Source of the DNA: Ptiloglossa arizonensis
Lineage: Eukaryota > Arthropoda > Insecta > Hymenoptera > Colletidae
Length of the DNA stretch: 64,000 bases
Reading direction: 5' to 3'
Assembly (NCBI RefSeq): GCF_051014685.1
Contig: NC_135058.1
Span: forward strand, 7,850,811 to 7,914,810
Shown one piece after another: positions 24,996-38,000 of this stretch. Position numbers and translations under genes: made by a program. Under the pieces are notes generated by a model. That model was not told where the DNA came from and made no database searches. It was given only the letters and a program-made list of their open reading frames with translations. Position 1 is the stretch's first letter, and each line of letters begins with the position of its first letter.

Positions 24996-26996
24996 TTTTA
25001 CCTCTCTGCAACCAGCGTCGCGAGCCCGCGTATTTTCGAATCGTCTCTTCGGGGTAATCCGCGCAAGAATCGATGACGGTTCGAGAATTTCCAGGGAAAG
25101 GGGACTCGGGATCGGTCCTCCGGTGACGAGTAGGGAAAGTGGCGGCGCCACTAACCTCAATTATATAATACAGCATCGGCCAGTCTCCCCTAGGAGTTAT
25201 CCTCGCGAGAGTGTCGCCCACTGCCCTCTCCAAGCCGCGGCTGGTCGAGACTTCGACAAACTCGATTCCGTTTCATGTTCCGCAACCGCTATTGGGTAAT
25301 TGTACCGGTGTAAATAGTAAGCGAAGGCAATCAATGGACAATTCAACGAATGGTACCCGGTGGCGCATCGACACACGACGTCACCACCGCAGCTATCTGT
25401 CGATCTACCAATTCCATCACGCTCAACCAACGACCGGTTGTCCCATACGCTGCGAGTATTTCATTCGGCGGTCAACGCGGATAGACGCTCGTTCCCCTTC
25501 CTTCCTGCGGCCCCACCTTCCACCCCGCCCACCTCGAAAACCCCCGGGTAATTGTACACACCCTGGTCGCTGCGCGATCGGGGCCCGGTATAACTACACG
25601 CTCGCGCGTGCCTGTGTTATCAATGCGACATCGGTTATCCGACACATGCACCTGCTCCTGTCCGCGATATCGTCGAGAATTCCCTTTGCGTTGCAACGTT
25701 GTTCCGTTCTTTGTCGCGACGACATCCCACAACAACCCTCCGCCCCCCTGAAGAAAACGGTACCCGCGTGGGGGCGTCGCGTCGAAGAACGAGCGAACCG
25801 ACGCGATCGTTAATATATTCGGGGAACGTTTCCCGAGAAACGAAACACGGTAGCTAAATTTCACTTCGAATTCCTCCGGTCTTCCTACCACCTGACGAGC
25901 CACCGTTAATTAAGAGGCTCCGTTTCGTCCCACCTCGAAACTTTCGACGTTATTTTTCGTACACATCATTTTTCGTGATTCCTCGTCTGCATTTCACTTT
26001 ACTTGGCTCGTTCTATGTACGTCTAGGGTTTCTTAAATCTCTGGTCGACTTGTGCGGTCAACGAACAGTCTGTTTTTCTCACGTTAGAAGTTTACAAGGA
26101 ACTTTCGTCGCGTTCAGTTCAATTCGTTGACAAAAATTTACCTGGATCAATTGATTTGGAAGCGAGGGTATTTGTATGTATTTAAAACGAAAAATATATT
26201 CTTGGAATTGTTGGATACCGACGAACAAAGATTTCGTGGAAAGAGACGTTTGCATTATCCGTGGTAAAAATGTTCTTTCGTGCCCGTTTGGATTACAGGA
26301 CGCCTCCTGGAGTGCTCGTTTACCTCTCACTTTGAAAAACACTGCTTTAAGGCCCGCATTGTCGAAGTCTCTTTTGTTTCGTTCTCGAACAAAGCGATTC
26401 AATTTGTACACTGTCCGCGAAATCATTAGCCCTTACTCACCGCTCGCGCGGGATTACATCGGCGCGTGTAAAGTATTGCATTCCCCGAGAAACAAACGGA
26501 TCTTTTCGAAAGTATCGCGCGCGAAATACCTGTCACGCGTGACGTACAAGCGATCGTAAACAGAGGGTGCATTTTGTCAAGCGCGTGATCGATGGCACAA
26601 TTTAAAGGAACGCGACCGAGGCCAAAACCGCTCGAGACGTTTCCGAACGCAGCTATTTGCCCCCCATTTCTATTCCAGGATGTCAAATGCCCGATAAAGT
26701 GTATCGTGGCGTACCTTTTACCACGGTGATTAATTCTCGTGAATTTTGACCGATTCCGTTAGTCCATTGTACAGTTCGTCGTCGATGTCAGGGCCATTTT
26801 TCGGTACCGAAGAGCGAGCGAGATTATCGATGCGCTCGCACGAAGATAAATACCGCACCGAGTGTTGTAGGTACATTAATTACTTACTTATACGTATACC
26901 CGTATATATTCTCTCCGTTGCGGGTTAAACCACTTTAATTTACATGCTCGTTTCTTTGTTCGGTGCTTGCGTCGTACCATTACTTTTCAGGGTGTT
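24996..26996. other. GC-richer stretch with opposed open frames, no gene recognised
   Basis: Between 25,000 and 25,900 the DNA is GC-rich. It carries a 200-codon plus-strand frame (25,211-25,813) facing 135- and 143-codon minus-strand frames. The encoded sequences are rich in Arg, Pro, Ser and His without domain features, which is typical of GC-driven chance frames. From 25,900 onward it is ordinary spacer. Confidence 0.4.
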
Positions 26997-27275
26997 TCGT
27001 TCCACATTCTTATTCTTTCGTTTCCTGCCCCTCCGCTTTCTTTCTTCCCCGTACCATTTTCCTTTTTTTCCTCCCCCACCCGACTCTATTTCCCTGCCAG
27101 AAACTTTTCCTTTTCCCGTTCCGCTACGTACGCGCTTTTTCTCTTGTTTTCTCTCCACGTAGGGTCCATTTTCCTCCTTTTTCTCGATTTTCGCCGTTCC
27201 ACCCTCTGCTTCGACTCCTCTCCTGTATCGCGTATCCGCGCTTCCTTCTTTCTTTCCTTCTCCCTTTGTTTTCCA
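26997..27275 (+). repeat. polypyrimidine (C/T-rich) tract, about 280 bp
   Basis: The plus strand is overwhelmingly C and T, in irregular TTCC, CCCT and TTTC runs. The asymmetry produces long apparent open frames in all three plus frames (Phe/Leu/Pro/Ser-rich) and a Glu/Arg/Lys-rich one on the minus strand. These are composition artefacts. Such tracts can form triplex DNA. Confidence 0.7.
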
Positions 27276-27654
27276 CGGATTTAAGCATTCTTATCTCGTA
27301 GTACGACACTGTCCCCCTTTCCAAGGGATCGCGAGGTTACCCTCGTCCGTCCAATCGTAGAGTCACGTCACCGCGACACCGGCGACACTTTATGTAAATA
27401 ACTGGACGGATTGGTGGGGTCGTAATCAAGAGTAGACCGTTGTACCATCATTTTTCCAGGGAGAACGAAACGCCTTTATTTCCGACCTGACGGCAATTTC
27501 TTTGTGCTTGTTCAATTGCGTCGAACGTTTCGCTTCAAAAATGATTTCGATGCAACTTGTGGATTCCTTTTGGCGCGTAATACCGATTTTCGAGTGTGCG
27601 CGGATTATTTGCACGAAAAATGCCGAGTTGAAGTCGAACGATATCGTGCTGTCT

Positions 27655-27912
27655 AGATTTTCTTAGTTTTTCTTATTTTGTGCGAGTGTTTAACAATAGA
27701 CAGAGTTTCTCGAAAGATGCGAGCACAATTTCAGAGACAAATTCGGTACATTGGAATGAGAAACAAAATTTGTCGAGTGTCTTAGTCTTTCCTAGCTTTC
27801 CTTAGTCTTTCTTATTTTCTGTCGAGTGTTTAACAATGTACAAGGTTTTCCAAAATGTGCAAGAGTAGAATCAGAGGCGAATTAGGTATATTAAAATAAG
27901 AAAAAAAGTTCG
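27655..27912 (+). repeat. two-copy tandem duplication, unit about 140 bp
   Basis: TTAGTTTTTCTTATTTT then GAGTGTTTAACAAT at 27,661-27,700 recurs at 27,805-27,840. The second copy is followed by matching text (CAGAGGCGAATTAGGTA against CAGAGACAAATTCGGTA). Both copies are noncoding in appearance. Confidence 0.65.
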
Positions 27913-28429
27913 TATAAATATAGACCTTGTTTTCGAATTACAGCTGGTTTCGTGTTGTCCCAGTTACGAGACGATCTTGAGAGAATTTGTCCGAAGTGGA
28001 CACCTTCGACTCGAATGCAGAATTCTAAACATCTTGTCACAGAAGATCTTTACAGATCCTGTAAATTAACTCTGACAAAGTTCTCAGAAGTCAAGAAACT
28101 TGGACAGAGAAGAAAGGTAGTTAAGAAGTTGTTTAATTCGAACTTTGTGAAAAAAGTTATTGCAGGTGGTAGTTGAACTGTCCACTGGAAGGATCATTCT
28201 TTTCGAAGTAATTCACGAGTAAATCTGTTTCATAATTTATTCAAACGTAATGGTTGAACTTCCGTACGAACTGGAAAAGTCGAATCGAGATACACTAGAA
28301 CAATTTACATATTCCGTTTGAGAGTTAATTTTAACGAGAGAACACGAGCAATATTAGCTCATGGGTGCACGACACCCGTAGGCTACATCGGTTCAGGACC
28401 TTGCTTCTCGCAAACAGAGCTAATTATCA

Positions 28430-29030
28430 TTTCCTATCCATGTATCATACCAGATGCAACCAACCCAATTGAAACTAAACGGTTCTACAAGTAGATTTGA
28501 GCGGATCAAGTCAAACTCGAGTGAACAAATCGGTGTCTAGCCTCCAATGGTGGTAGCAGGTTAGGTTCGTAGAGGTGCTCATCCGTCCGGTACAATGTAG
28601 TTGGTTTCGATCTGGTTCTGAGTCGGTTCACTGGCTTTTACGCTTAATTGGATCTGGATGTATCGAGAATACATAGTGTACAGATGTCGGTAGATCAGTC
28701 AGAAACTGCTGTAGTTTCTATAGTCTACGCATAATCGGGACCAACGTCGTTCGACTCAAGTGGATTTATATCAAAGCATTGTCGTCGAATCTCTTTCGAT
28801 TACGTTCGACAAAATTGGCTCCGATTGATCAATTTTTCTCCCCGATTGTATCTTTCAAAATTTTATGGAGCACGTACAGGTGTATCTATATCGATCGTTC
28901 AAATTAACTCAGCATGTGTTCAATTAAGACTGAAATTTTGCAACCCCCATTTTGAGTCTCGAAAATTTCTTCGAGCAAAGAGAATCCATTCACAAAGTAT
29001 TCCCAATACCGCATCTCGCGAAACACTAAA
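28430..29030 (+). repeat. dispersed repeat, copy 2 of about 550-600 bp
   Basis: This is the partner of 23,675-24,290 in direct orientation, about 4.75 kb downstream. The best-kept core runs from GATGCAACC near 28,452 to TTTCTTCGAGCAAAG near 28,979. Divergence is spread evenly along the length, so it does not look like a recent duplication. Confidence 0.75.
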
Positions 29031-32000
29031 CAGAAAACGATTCTGGGGAATCAAAGTCAACGGTTCGACTTTAATAATTCCCCCAACACGAACGAAAAAA
29101 AAAAAATATAAAGCGACTACCGTTAAACGTCTACAGTTCTCCGTTCTCTGTTAGTCGAATTCTCGTCGAGCAATCAGGCTTCTTCGAATTTTCCACGCGT
29201 CTCTCGTCGGTTCAACATTCCCTCGGTGCTCTTTTTGTTCGACGATTATACGAGGGAACTAGTTCCGAAATTCCCGTGGAAACTCCATCGACGCGTGTCT
29301 GATTTTCTTCCGCTTTTAAAAATCTCGACACCGGGAAGAAGAGGGAGGAAGAGAAACGTGGGAGAAACCAAGAAATTCCACAGGGGCAAGAGCCGCGGGA
29401 AATTTAATTGCATTTGTAACATATGTTTATAAACTACGAACGTAATAAAACGTAATAAAAAGGGATGTTGTGGACGAGGGAGAGCCTGTATCGGTCGAAG
29501 GAAAAATTCGTCCACCGATCGCACCGAAAAAGTTCGTTCCCTCATCGTTTGCTTCCGTTGGCGTTACCAGCAATGGGAAGGAAATCACGAACATTTCTAG
29601 AGTATCCCTCTGACCGTGCGCGCGTGATCAATAGCGTCGCGGATAAGATCTCATTTAAATCGGGTCTCGTTCTCTCGAAAATTCTGGGTCTACCCTCTCG
29701 AGTCGCACTTGACTCCCGTTGGCCCCGTCCCCGAAACTTCCTCCGCGATGCAAGGAGGTCCTCGTTACTTTGATGATAGCAATTTTCGTGAATCTTTAAT
29801 GACATCGTTTTCCCGCGCCGAAAATCATTACTTAACTTTCCCGTTCGGTGCTTAATGATCGTTGTTCGAACGACTTGGTTGTTGTCCCGTGTTGATTCGT
29901 GCTGAAGTATTCGTTCAGCGGCGAGTTAAAGTCACTGCTCGTCGGATGGGGAACGTCTCGATTTGATCGGTCGACTGGAGTCGATTTTATCAATTTAACG
30001 AATTGACGGGACAATCGTGATAGAAAATGAATCGTGGTATTCGTTTCGTAGGATCGAACGATGGGAGACTGACGACGAAAGGAATTTGTTAATATTAGAA
30101 ACTCTGTTCTATTTCCCTTTGGCTGGTCTTGAGATTCTTCTCCGTAGGTTTCTGCAAACTGATATTTAAATCTACGTGGTACGGCGGATAAGATACCCGA
30201 GACTCTCATAGCTCGGGTTCTTGTAGTGGATAGTCGTTAAGACTTCGCAGGTGTAAGTCGTGTACCTTTGAAAGTGTAACTATTTGATAAAATCAAAGAA
30301 AGAGTAAAAGCAAAGACCTCGTCCAGAAATTACAGGGGAACGATGGAGATAATGGGGCGTCCTAATAACATCAAAAGGGACGACACTATTTACTAAATAA
30401 TTGCCACGTGAAAGACCCACCTTTCGTACTTTATTCCACCGTTCCTTTGACTGAAGTTTAGTCAAGATTTCAAGATGAAGAGTATCTCAAATATGCTAGT
30501 CACGAGACACACCGGTATAAGACAGAGATAGAAATTACAATCTAAATTGCACAACACGTAAAACTCTATCCGAATAACTGTCGATCGTATAAACGTTGAC
30601 AATAAATCGTTCCATAGAGTTTTAATTCGTCGTTTATTGTTCGAACGATATTCTGCCTATCTCCGATATCAGAGAATCGTTAGATGAAACTAGTCGCAGT
30701 GCAAACGAAACGTCAGATTAGACCATCAAAAAGTCTCTACACTCGACAACTTCAAGGAGTATCGCTTCTGGGGTCTAAAGAAACCAAAAATCTACTCCAC
30801 CGATGGGTCTAAAACGCTCGTAGAATGGTAGTGAAACCCCATAGAAGGGTAACCGTTTTCGAAGCAACCGGAAGAGGACCTATCGCCACCGTAAACTGTG
30901 AAAGCTTGACGCAGAGTACCATTCTTGCAGAGAAGTTCTCTGGTTGTTTCTTCGTAAAGTTTCCCCCGGTTCACGGAGTATGCAAACGAAATGGTAAGTA
31001 TTTCGAAGCTTCCGCTTGCACGCGGCGGATCGATAATCTCGCGGGATAAGATCTCGTTTAAATTAAGGACGTCCCGTCTTTAAATCCTCATTCTTCCCGA
31101 GAAGCGGCCATGAACTGTCCAGGGGCTACGGCCGACACTGAAATCCGACTTCTCTCCCAGCGTGGAACACTGTTTGCAGGAATGGCCTTATCAGATCTCA
31201 ACTGCTTAATACTCTATTACCGGGACAAAAGCAATGCGAAACGCCCGACAAGCTTTAACGAAGTCGGCGCTTTCACCGGGCTCCTTTAATGTTAACTTAG
31301 ACCGTCCTAACGTACCGCGTGTCTCTTTAGCTGATAATGCCTAGCCAAGTGCTCGGTAACTACCTTGAACGTAACCGTGAGAAAATGTTCCAGGAGTAAC
31401 GACTGCTTGCTTTCTTACCAGTCCGAAACAATTTGTGCGTCTCGTTGGTTGCTCGACGAGAGCTTATTGCGATTGGATACTAGCGGTGATAAAAAGATGT
31501 ATAAATTACTTTTATTCTGCCGTGTTACGACTAAAAGAATTTAGAAGGAGACGAAAGTGGTGCCTGCCAATTGTAACGAACAGTTTCGTTCTGAATAATT
31601 TAAAGGAAAAATCAACTTGTGAGTATTTTGTATCAGATATTTTTACGGAGTACTCGATCGTGAGCGATTAATTATCGTTCTGTGTCACGATGTACTCGTT
31701 GCTCTTTCGGTAGTTTATTTAGGACCGATTAAACAATACGAATATTCATTAAGAGCCCTATACAATAGAGGAAAGATTTCCGAAAGTTTCTCGCTTTCTC
31801 AGGTTAGAACTCTCGACAAGTAAGAACTGTATCTCTGGAATTTTTGGAAGTCACCCTGCAAAAATGAAAACTTTTCGAATCCTCGATCTTCGAACATTCC
31901 ATTTTAGAGCTTCGTTGCAATTATTTCGCGTAGATAGAATTTTACACTCGATCGACGATAAATTGACACGCGGCGCCGTCCGAGATAGATCGCTAAACTA

Positions 32001-32399
32001 ATTGGATGGAATTTGTTGATCCCGAGTTCGACGTTCGACTGTTCCGAGTTCGACTCGCGACGCCACGGGGCCCGACTTCAATTTCATCGAGTGATAACGA
32101 TTAAGCGCGTACATTTTTCAACCGAAGTAATCTACGTCTTCCCAGCAGTCGAGCAGCCAGATCATTTCCTACTAATACACGAGCGATTTGTTCTTCGCAG
32201 GGACGACGAAGATCGTTTCTCAAGGCACGCGGGTGCCGGTCGAATTAATTCCATCGGGGCGCGATCTTTTGCGCAAATCGGGCAATATTGAAACGCTTGA
32301 AACGAATGGGAGATCGCGCCGCGACATTTTACGTACGTATCATGGCAGTCCTATCGTACGTATTTAGAGGATCATTTAGGATTTAGAAAATTTCAAGGG
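29031..32399. other. spacer with one complex block at 31,030-31,420
   Basis: Mostly stop-dense DNA. The block at about 31,030-31,420 is non-repetitive and free of long open frames. It contains GATAAG/CTTATC-like words (GGATAAGATCTC, GCCTTATCAGATCTC, GCTGATAATGCC) and could be a regulatory element. A 25-bp motif is shared with 29,637-29,660 (see findings). No gene is recognised. Confidence 0.4.
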
Positions 32400-33720
32400 G
32401 TCGCGGTGATCGATGAAAATAGACCGCAACGGTCCTCCGTGACCTACAACTTCAAATTGTACGAGTCACAGTTTTGTCAGGGTCGTTGAAAATTCATCGA
32501 CTGGAGTCCGCGAGAGAGTTCGAAAAACGGAGAAGAAGTTCACGAACGCGGCCGATAATTTCGAATCCCGGTGGATCGTTGTATTATTCTCGACGCAGTA
32601 CCGTTTCGAGACGAAGCAATTTCCGTCGCAGAAAGTTTCTCGACGGTTCCAAAATCTCGTTCCGGTATCCGTGCGCGATCATCGCTCCCTCTCCTCTACC
32701 TTCGTGGTAAAACTCCGATTTCCGTGCACGGATCGTTCGATTTCGCGACGATCCATGAGAAAGGAGCGTGTCGCGCACGCGGCCCGTGGAATCCGTGGAT
32801 ATTTGCGTCGCGTGGCGGGAGACCCCGATTCCGTGGAACGAGCCGGGTGGACCCCGTCGTGGAATCGCATTAAACGTATTAAACGTCAGGTAGCCAGCGT
32901 TCGAGCGGACATCCGGTGCGGCTGGCCAGAGCCCGTTCTCGAAGCGGTAAATATTATCTCCGGAAGCACGGGGAGATCGTAGATCCCCCGTATCCATCTT
33001 GGGGAATACAGGCACACGGTTCACCTCCCCACCTCCGCTTCACCGGTGTTGAGAAATTGTCTTACCTCGTTTCAGATGAACGAACCCCGGTGGCGGGGGT
33101 GTGGATATCGAATGCTGTCTGGCCGCGTGTCTCGAATATCCTACCGGTGGCCTCACCCCTCCGCGGGGTTCTCGCCAGGCGCCTAAGTATTTACGAGAAA
33201 ACCTACCAAGATCCGACGTAGCCATCGATAACACCGCGAGGGCTTTTGCCAAGGTATAGAAGTTTGCATGGCACGCCTCGTGGCCCACGATGAAATAGGA
33301 GTCCCCGGTACCTTTTGGACTTTCCTCGGGCGCAGTTTCGTTCGAGTATATCCGGTAGAACTGCATCGAGAAGTTCTCAGCGGGCGAGGCTGCCCGATAT
33401 CCTTTCCCTATGTCCTTCCCCGCCACCTTCCTCCGCCACCGTGACGGTGTCCTCTTCTTCTACTCGCGGAAGACTCAAACGGTCCGAGGGAAAGACGGTT
33501 GGACCTCTTCCTCGTTCGTTCCGTGACCGGTCAGCGATCGAGAAAAAGAATCTTCCTCATTGCGACATCGCGACTTTCAACCCAAACCCCTCGTACCTCT
33601 AAACCCCCCCTGTCCTCTCACGGTAGCGTCGCCGCTGAATTTCAATGCTACGATGCGGAATCCTCGGATAGTCCGTGTACTCCGCAGGATTTCCGTTTGC
33701 CCGTAACTTATCTATCGATC
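32400..33720. other. GC-rich block dense in open frames, candidate unrecognised exon region
   Basis: GC-rich DNA with open frames of 60-146 codons on both strands. The most coding-like is a minus-strand frame from about 33,426 down to 33,207. It reads through balanced residues (Tyr, Phe, Glu, His, Ala) and ends at a usable donor, CTTG followed by GTAGGT (33,201-33,206). It has no ATG of its own near its start, so it would have to be an internal exon. I cannot match it to a family and do not call it a gene. Confidence 0.25.
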
Positions 33721-34970
33721 GTTGACTACTCGACATCAAAGCGAAGCCGCCTTGCGAATATCGATGTCGAGAGTGTCCTCGAATATCTATCGGTTGTTAT
33801 CCGTGCAGCTATGGTCCGGTTTGCACCGCGGAACCTTTCAGCGTGTCGAAACGGGAACCTTTGAGGGATCTTTGCGTTGCAAATCGTTAAAGAATGGCGA
33901 AACTCTTAATTCGACGCTGGTCGCACGTGCGCGAAGAAGGAAATGGAACGTCGTCGAGGAGACAACCCGACGCTCTTGGCCAGAGTCGCGCTCGAGACGT
34001 CAAAGAGTAGTAATTAGCACGGAATATTTCGCGATGAGTGTTTTTTTTTTCTTTCTCTTCTTTTTTCTAGTTTTATCGCGCCTCCTCGCTGCCACTACGG
34101 TACGAGCGGTTTTCAAGAGCGTGGAAGATGCGTTTAAGAAACGTCCGACCTGTCAGTTTCGATCGAGATACCAAAATTCTCTTACGGATCTTCGTACAGC
34201 GAATTATGGGCCACTTTGATCCGTCACCGTGTGTTTCATACTTGTGCACGAGTTTACTCGAAAATGGTGGAATGTAGGGAAATATCTATTTTGCGCCAAG
34301 TGTACTTAAAGAAGAGTAAAAAAATTCTTCGCTCGTACGTACGTATTTACTAATTTGTGCGAAGAAGTGATGGACTGTTTCGAGAGCGATCCCATTTCTT
34401 TGAAATTTTGTTCTACGTTCTTATATTGCACTTAATAATTCTGTTTGTTAGAGTCTCCTCGCTCTCGATACGTGAAAGAGTCAAAAGTGGTAAGTAATCG
34501 TTTCGTGATAAATATTTTTCGTTCCTCCTCGTAGCTAAGCTGCAATACGAACAGTTTCGAAGATTCTGTTATAAATGTCTAACGCGTCAGTTTTAATCGA
34601 GCTGCCGAGAGTTTCCTATTAAACGTGCAATCTCGAGACTCGTCCAGTTGTTTCGAACTTCTGGCCTCCGTTCTATAATTTAACGCAATCTCGTAATGTT
34701 AAGAAGAATAGTTTCTTGCGGACATAAATTCGAACTAAAATGAACGCGGGAGGCGAATAACGGAGAGCGGTATACGAGAAGAAGAATTCCCGCAAAAGTA
34801 AGAAAGTCGTGGAAAAATTGAATTTTTATCATTGCAATTTAAATGTTTATTGTTCGAGTTTCCTTCCCGTTAGTTTTGCCTCGAAGTATCGAAGTGGCGC
34901 TTTTATCGCGACTTTTTCATAGATATCGTTGTCTCTGTATTTTTTCGTCGTGTATGGGCAATAAAATCTG

Positions 34971-34971
<1 letters not shown>

Positions 34972-35007
<36 letters not shown>
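34972..35007 (+). repeat. (ATT)12 microsatellite
   Basis: A perfect ATT trinucleotide run of about twelve units ends just before TTCAG. It would be length-polymorphic in populations. Confidence 0.9.
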
Positions 35008-38000
35008 TCAGTCCGTAGAGCCTACCGTTCGGTTGAATTGAAATGGTGTCTCCGGCAGTGGACACGGAAATATTACTGCGACATTTAGCGAAACGAAGGA
35101 ACCATGTACGTTCCATAAAACCGAAATGACGCATGAGAAACAGCCGGACGCCGCGTTATCTTTTGCACGACCATATTCCATTTTCGAAACCGTCATACCG
35201 CGTACCCGAAAATAGCGTATCTCGAGCGCGGATGCAAGTCGAATACTCATTAACCCAGAAACGTCCTAATAAATTCACCGCGGTTCTCGTTTAACTCGTC
35301 GGCGACGCTTTCTGTTGCCCGGAACGATAAAAACCATTTTGATTAATATCGAACCGGTAACCAATTTAACAGGACATATTATAATGGCGATATATTTTAA
35401 CGGTGGACATTGAAATACGTATCTCCGGGGGAACGAACTCGCCCGAGTCTCGTTTACACGTTACGTAAAAATTGTTACCGAGAATACACACCGATGGACG
35501 ATTAATTAGTCCAGATCCTCGTCCGTCTAAACGGTGTTCAATTTTTCAAGCGCTCGTAACGCGAGCAATTTACCCGATCCGGTGATAAAATATTCTCGGT
35601 CGACTTTCGCGCGATTACGTCGACCGTTATCGAGAGACACGGTACGGAAATTACGAGTCCACCGAGTCTTAGAAATTAGTTTCGAATTCGAAGTCACCTA
35701 ACCGATGAACGATCAAATTGAAGAGCGTCGAGGCGTGTAAACTCCGGTAAACCCGAAATCTCCAGCGCAGCGAGGACGTAATCGCGTACCGTAACGAGCT
35801 AAATATATTTCAAGCGAATCAACTACCGCGATAACTCCGTGAAAAATAAGAAACGTTGTTTATTACCAACCTGGCGAACGTAAATGATATATTCTATAAA
35901 CACAGTGCAATACAACGTGTGTTCCTATACACAGTTTTTTAAGGAGAGCGCGAGCGAGTTTCTCTACCTATTTGGTAAGAAACAAAGAAGAGAAAAGTCG
36001 TTTTTCAAGTGGTAGCTGAAGGATTCTTTGAAACGGACTCGAGCCGGTACGCCTGTTCAACGATGCTGGAATTTTCCGCTGCCCCGGCTGAAGCGAGGTC
36101 TACACCTGTCTAAGCACGATACTCTTGTCCCTCATTGAAAGGCGGCATTAACCAGGATAGAACAAAACTACGTACGAGCTTGGGGGCGAGAGCTGCCACG
36201 ATTGCGTAGCAACAAGCATTGCTGCTGCTGCTGGTGCTGGTGCTCCTCCTCAACCTCTACCTTTCTCCGTACTCGCAAAGTGGTTAAGCTGTCAAGGATG
36301 CAGCCTCTCCCAACCATCGTGGTCATAATGCTTCGGCTTAATGCCGGCCCGCGGCTCTCGTATCTCACGACCGTGTGCAGAACGGAAGAGAACCGAAAGA
36401 ACGAAGAAACTGATGCACCGCTCATGTGAATAAACAAGAAATAAGCTCCATTCCGTGTACTCTATAAGGCGGATTATTCTTCTTCTTTTTTCCCAAGGAA
36501 CACGGTCTACTATGAATTCTCAAGTATCTCCCGAGACGGAGGTGGAAATTGCATCGGTACGGTTGCATAGGTTCTTCTCCTCGGCCAAGGATGGTGCATT
36601 CGCTCGTCAGCTCGACTACTCCTACGCTAATAGACACCGATGGATTCCATTTTTACTTTCCGGAAACCGACGATCATTTTTTAACGCAGCTCCGGCGGTT
36701 TCCACGAGCGAATTTCCGGTTCTGAATAATAAAGTGCAAATTTTATATCTATCTGTACGGAAAGTTTTTCATTTCTACCAACAGGCGATTTGGAATACTC
36801 TTGATATTGGATACCGTTACAGGGTGGCTACATGGTTTGTCCCGAAAGTATTATTCGTTATCGACAAATCGTGAAATTTACTTCTAGTGAGTTTTGTGCG
36901 TTTATCGTTACATTTGGATATTTAGTTACTAAATATCCAACGGAGCTTCTAAGGATGTGTTACGAATGTACACAATATAAATAATATCGATTACGCACTA
37001 CTGTTCTCCAGGTTAAAGTGTCTATACCTAGAACTTTGTACAAGTATATAATTTCTGAAGAAATGTTCCGAAATCGATTCGAAAAATTCACGGAGTTAAA
37101 AACGAAGTGTACGTAGAAAAAGTTAGAGCTTCTAACGCTGCGCGATAATTAGGACACGCTCGTACAGCCTAGCGTGCATAATTCGCGCCGTATAGAGTAC
37201 GCTACAGAGATTTTAACAGTTCAGAAGTAATTCGAGAGATATTTTCTATCCAATTTTCGAAAAGTCGGACGTATCTTTTATCGAGAGGATCGATATCGGA
37301 TTTAATGGCAGACGCGAGAAAAAAGGAAGACAATGGAGCAGCCGAACTGGGAATCGTGGAAAGCATACCGGAAGTGGAGGAAGATCCACGACGTTGCAGA
37401 CTTTACGAAGCGCGGGTTTCCACGTCTAACTTCGTCCTCGGCTCCTTTTATTTTTTTTTTTGCAGCAGAAGCAGCAGCAGCAGACGCCGCTTTTGCTGGC
37501 TCCGCGTCTTCTTTTACCTCTTGTTGCTCGCTGGGAAGTTCCTTTCGCGACAGTTTATCAGTATGCTAAAGTGTGCACGCCGCGATGTCGGCGTCGTGCT
37601 TACGCTAATCCCGGCGTTCTGATATCGAACGGCGAACCGTGGATATACAGGATGTCCCAAAATGACAAGATAAGCCGAAACAGGAATATTGCGCGCGACA
37701 TGAGAAATCGAGATGTGGTTTACCGTTTCGCGCTCCAAGGCATCGTGACGCGAGCTATCGTGAATTTTCGAACGTAACCGAGCCGGTTAAGCTCCGCAAT
37801 AATTGTCGCGACGAATATGTAAATTTTAATATCTAAAAGTGATTAAACCTCCAAAGCAACGGTGGATCGTCTCTCGATTACGAATTTCGGTCAATTACCG
37901 AACAGAGAATTTTTCATTTTCAGCCCACCAATGGAATAAATATAAAATTTACTTCGCGAGCTAAATTTTAATCATCGATAACGGCTGCACGGATAGGACA

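Noticed and set aside
25211..25903. 200-codon plus-strand and 143-codon minus-strand frames
   Set aside because: They are opposed frames in a GC-rich patch, with Arg/Pro/Ser/His-rich products and no motifs.
26944..27301. Several overlapping open frames on both strands
   Set aside because: They are created by the C/T-rich tract, which dilutes stop codons. Low-complexity products in all frames show this is composition.
32520..32590. TTCGAATCCCGG resembling a tRNA B box
   Set aside because: No A box at proper spacing and no cloverleaf pairing could be found around it.
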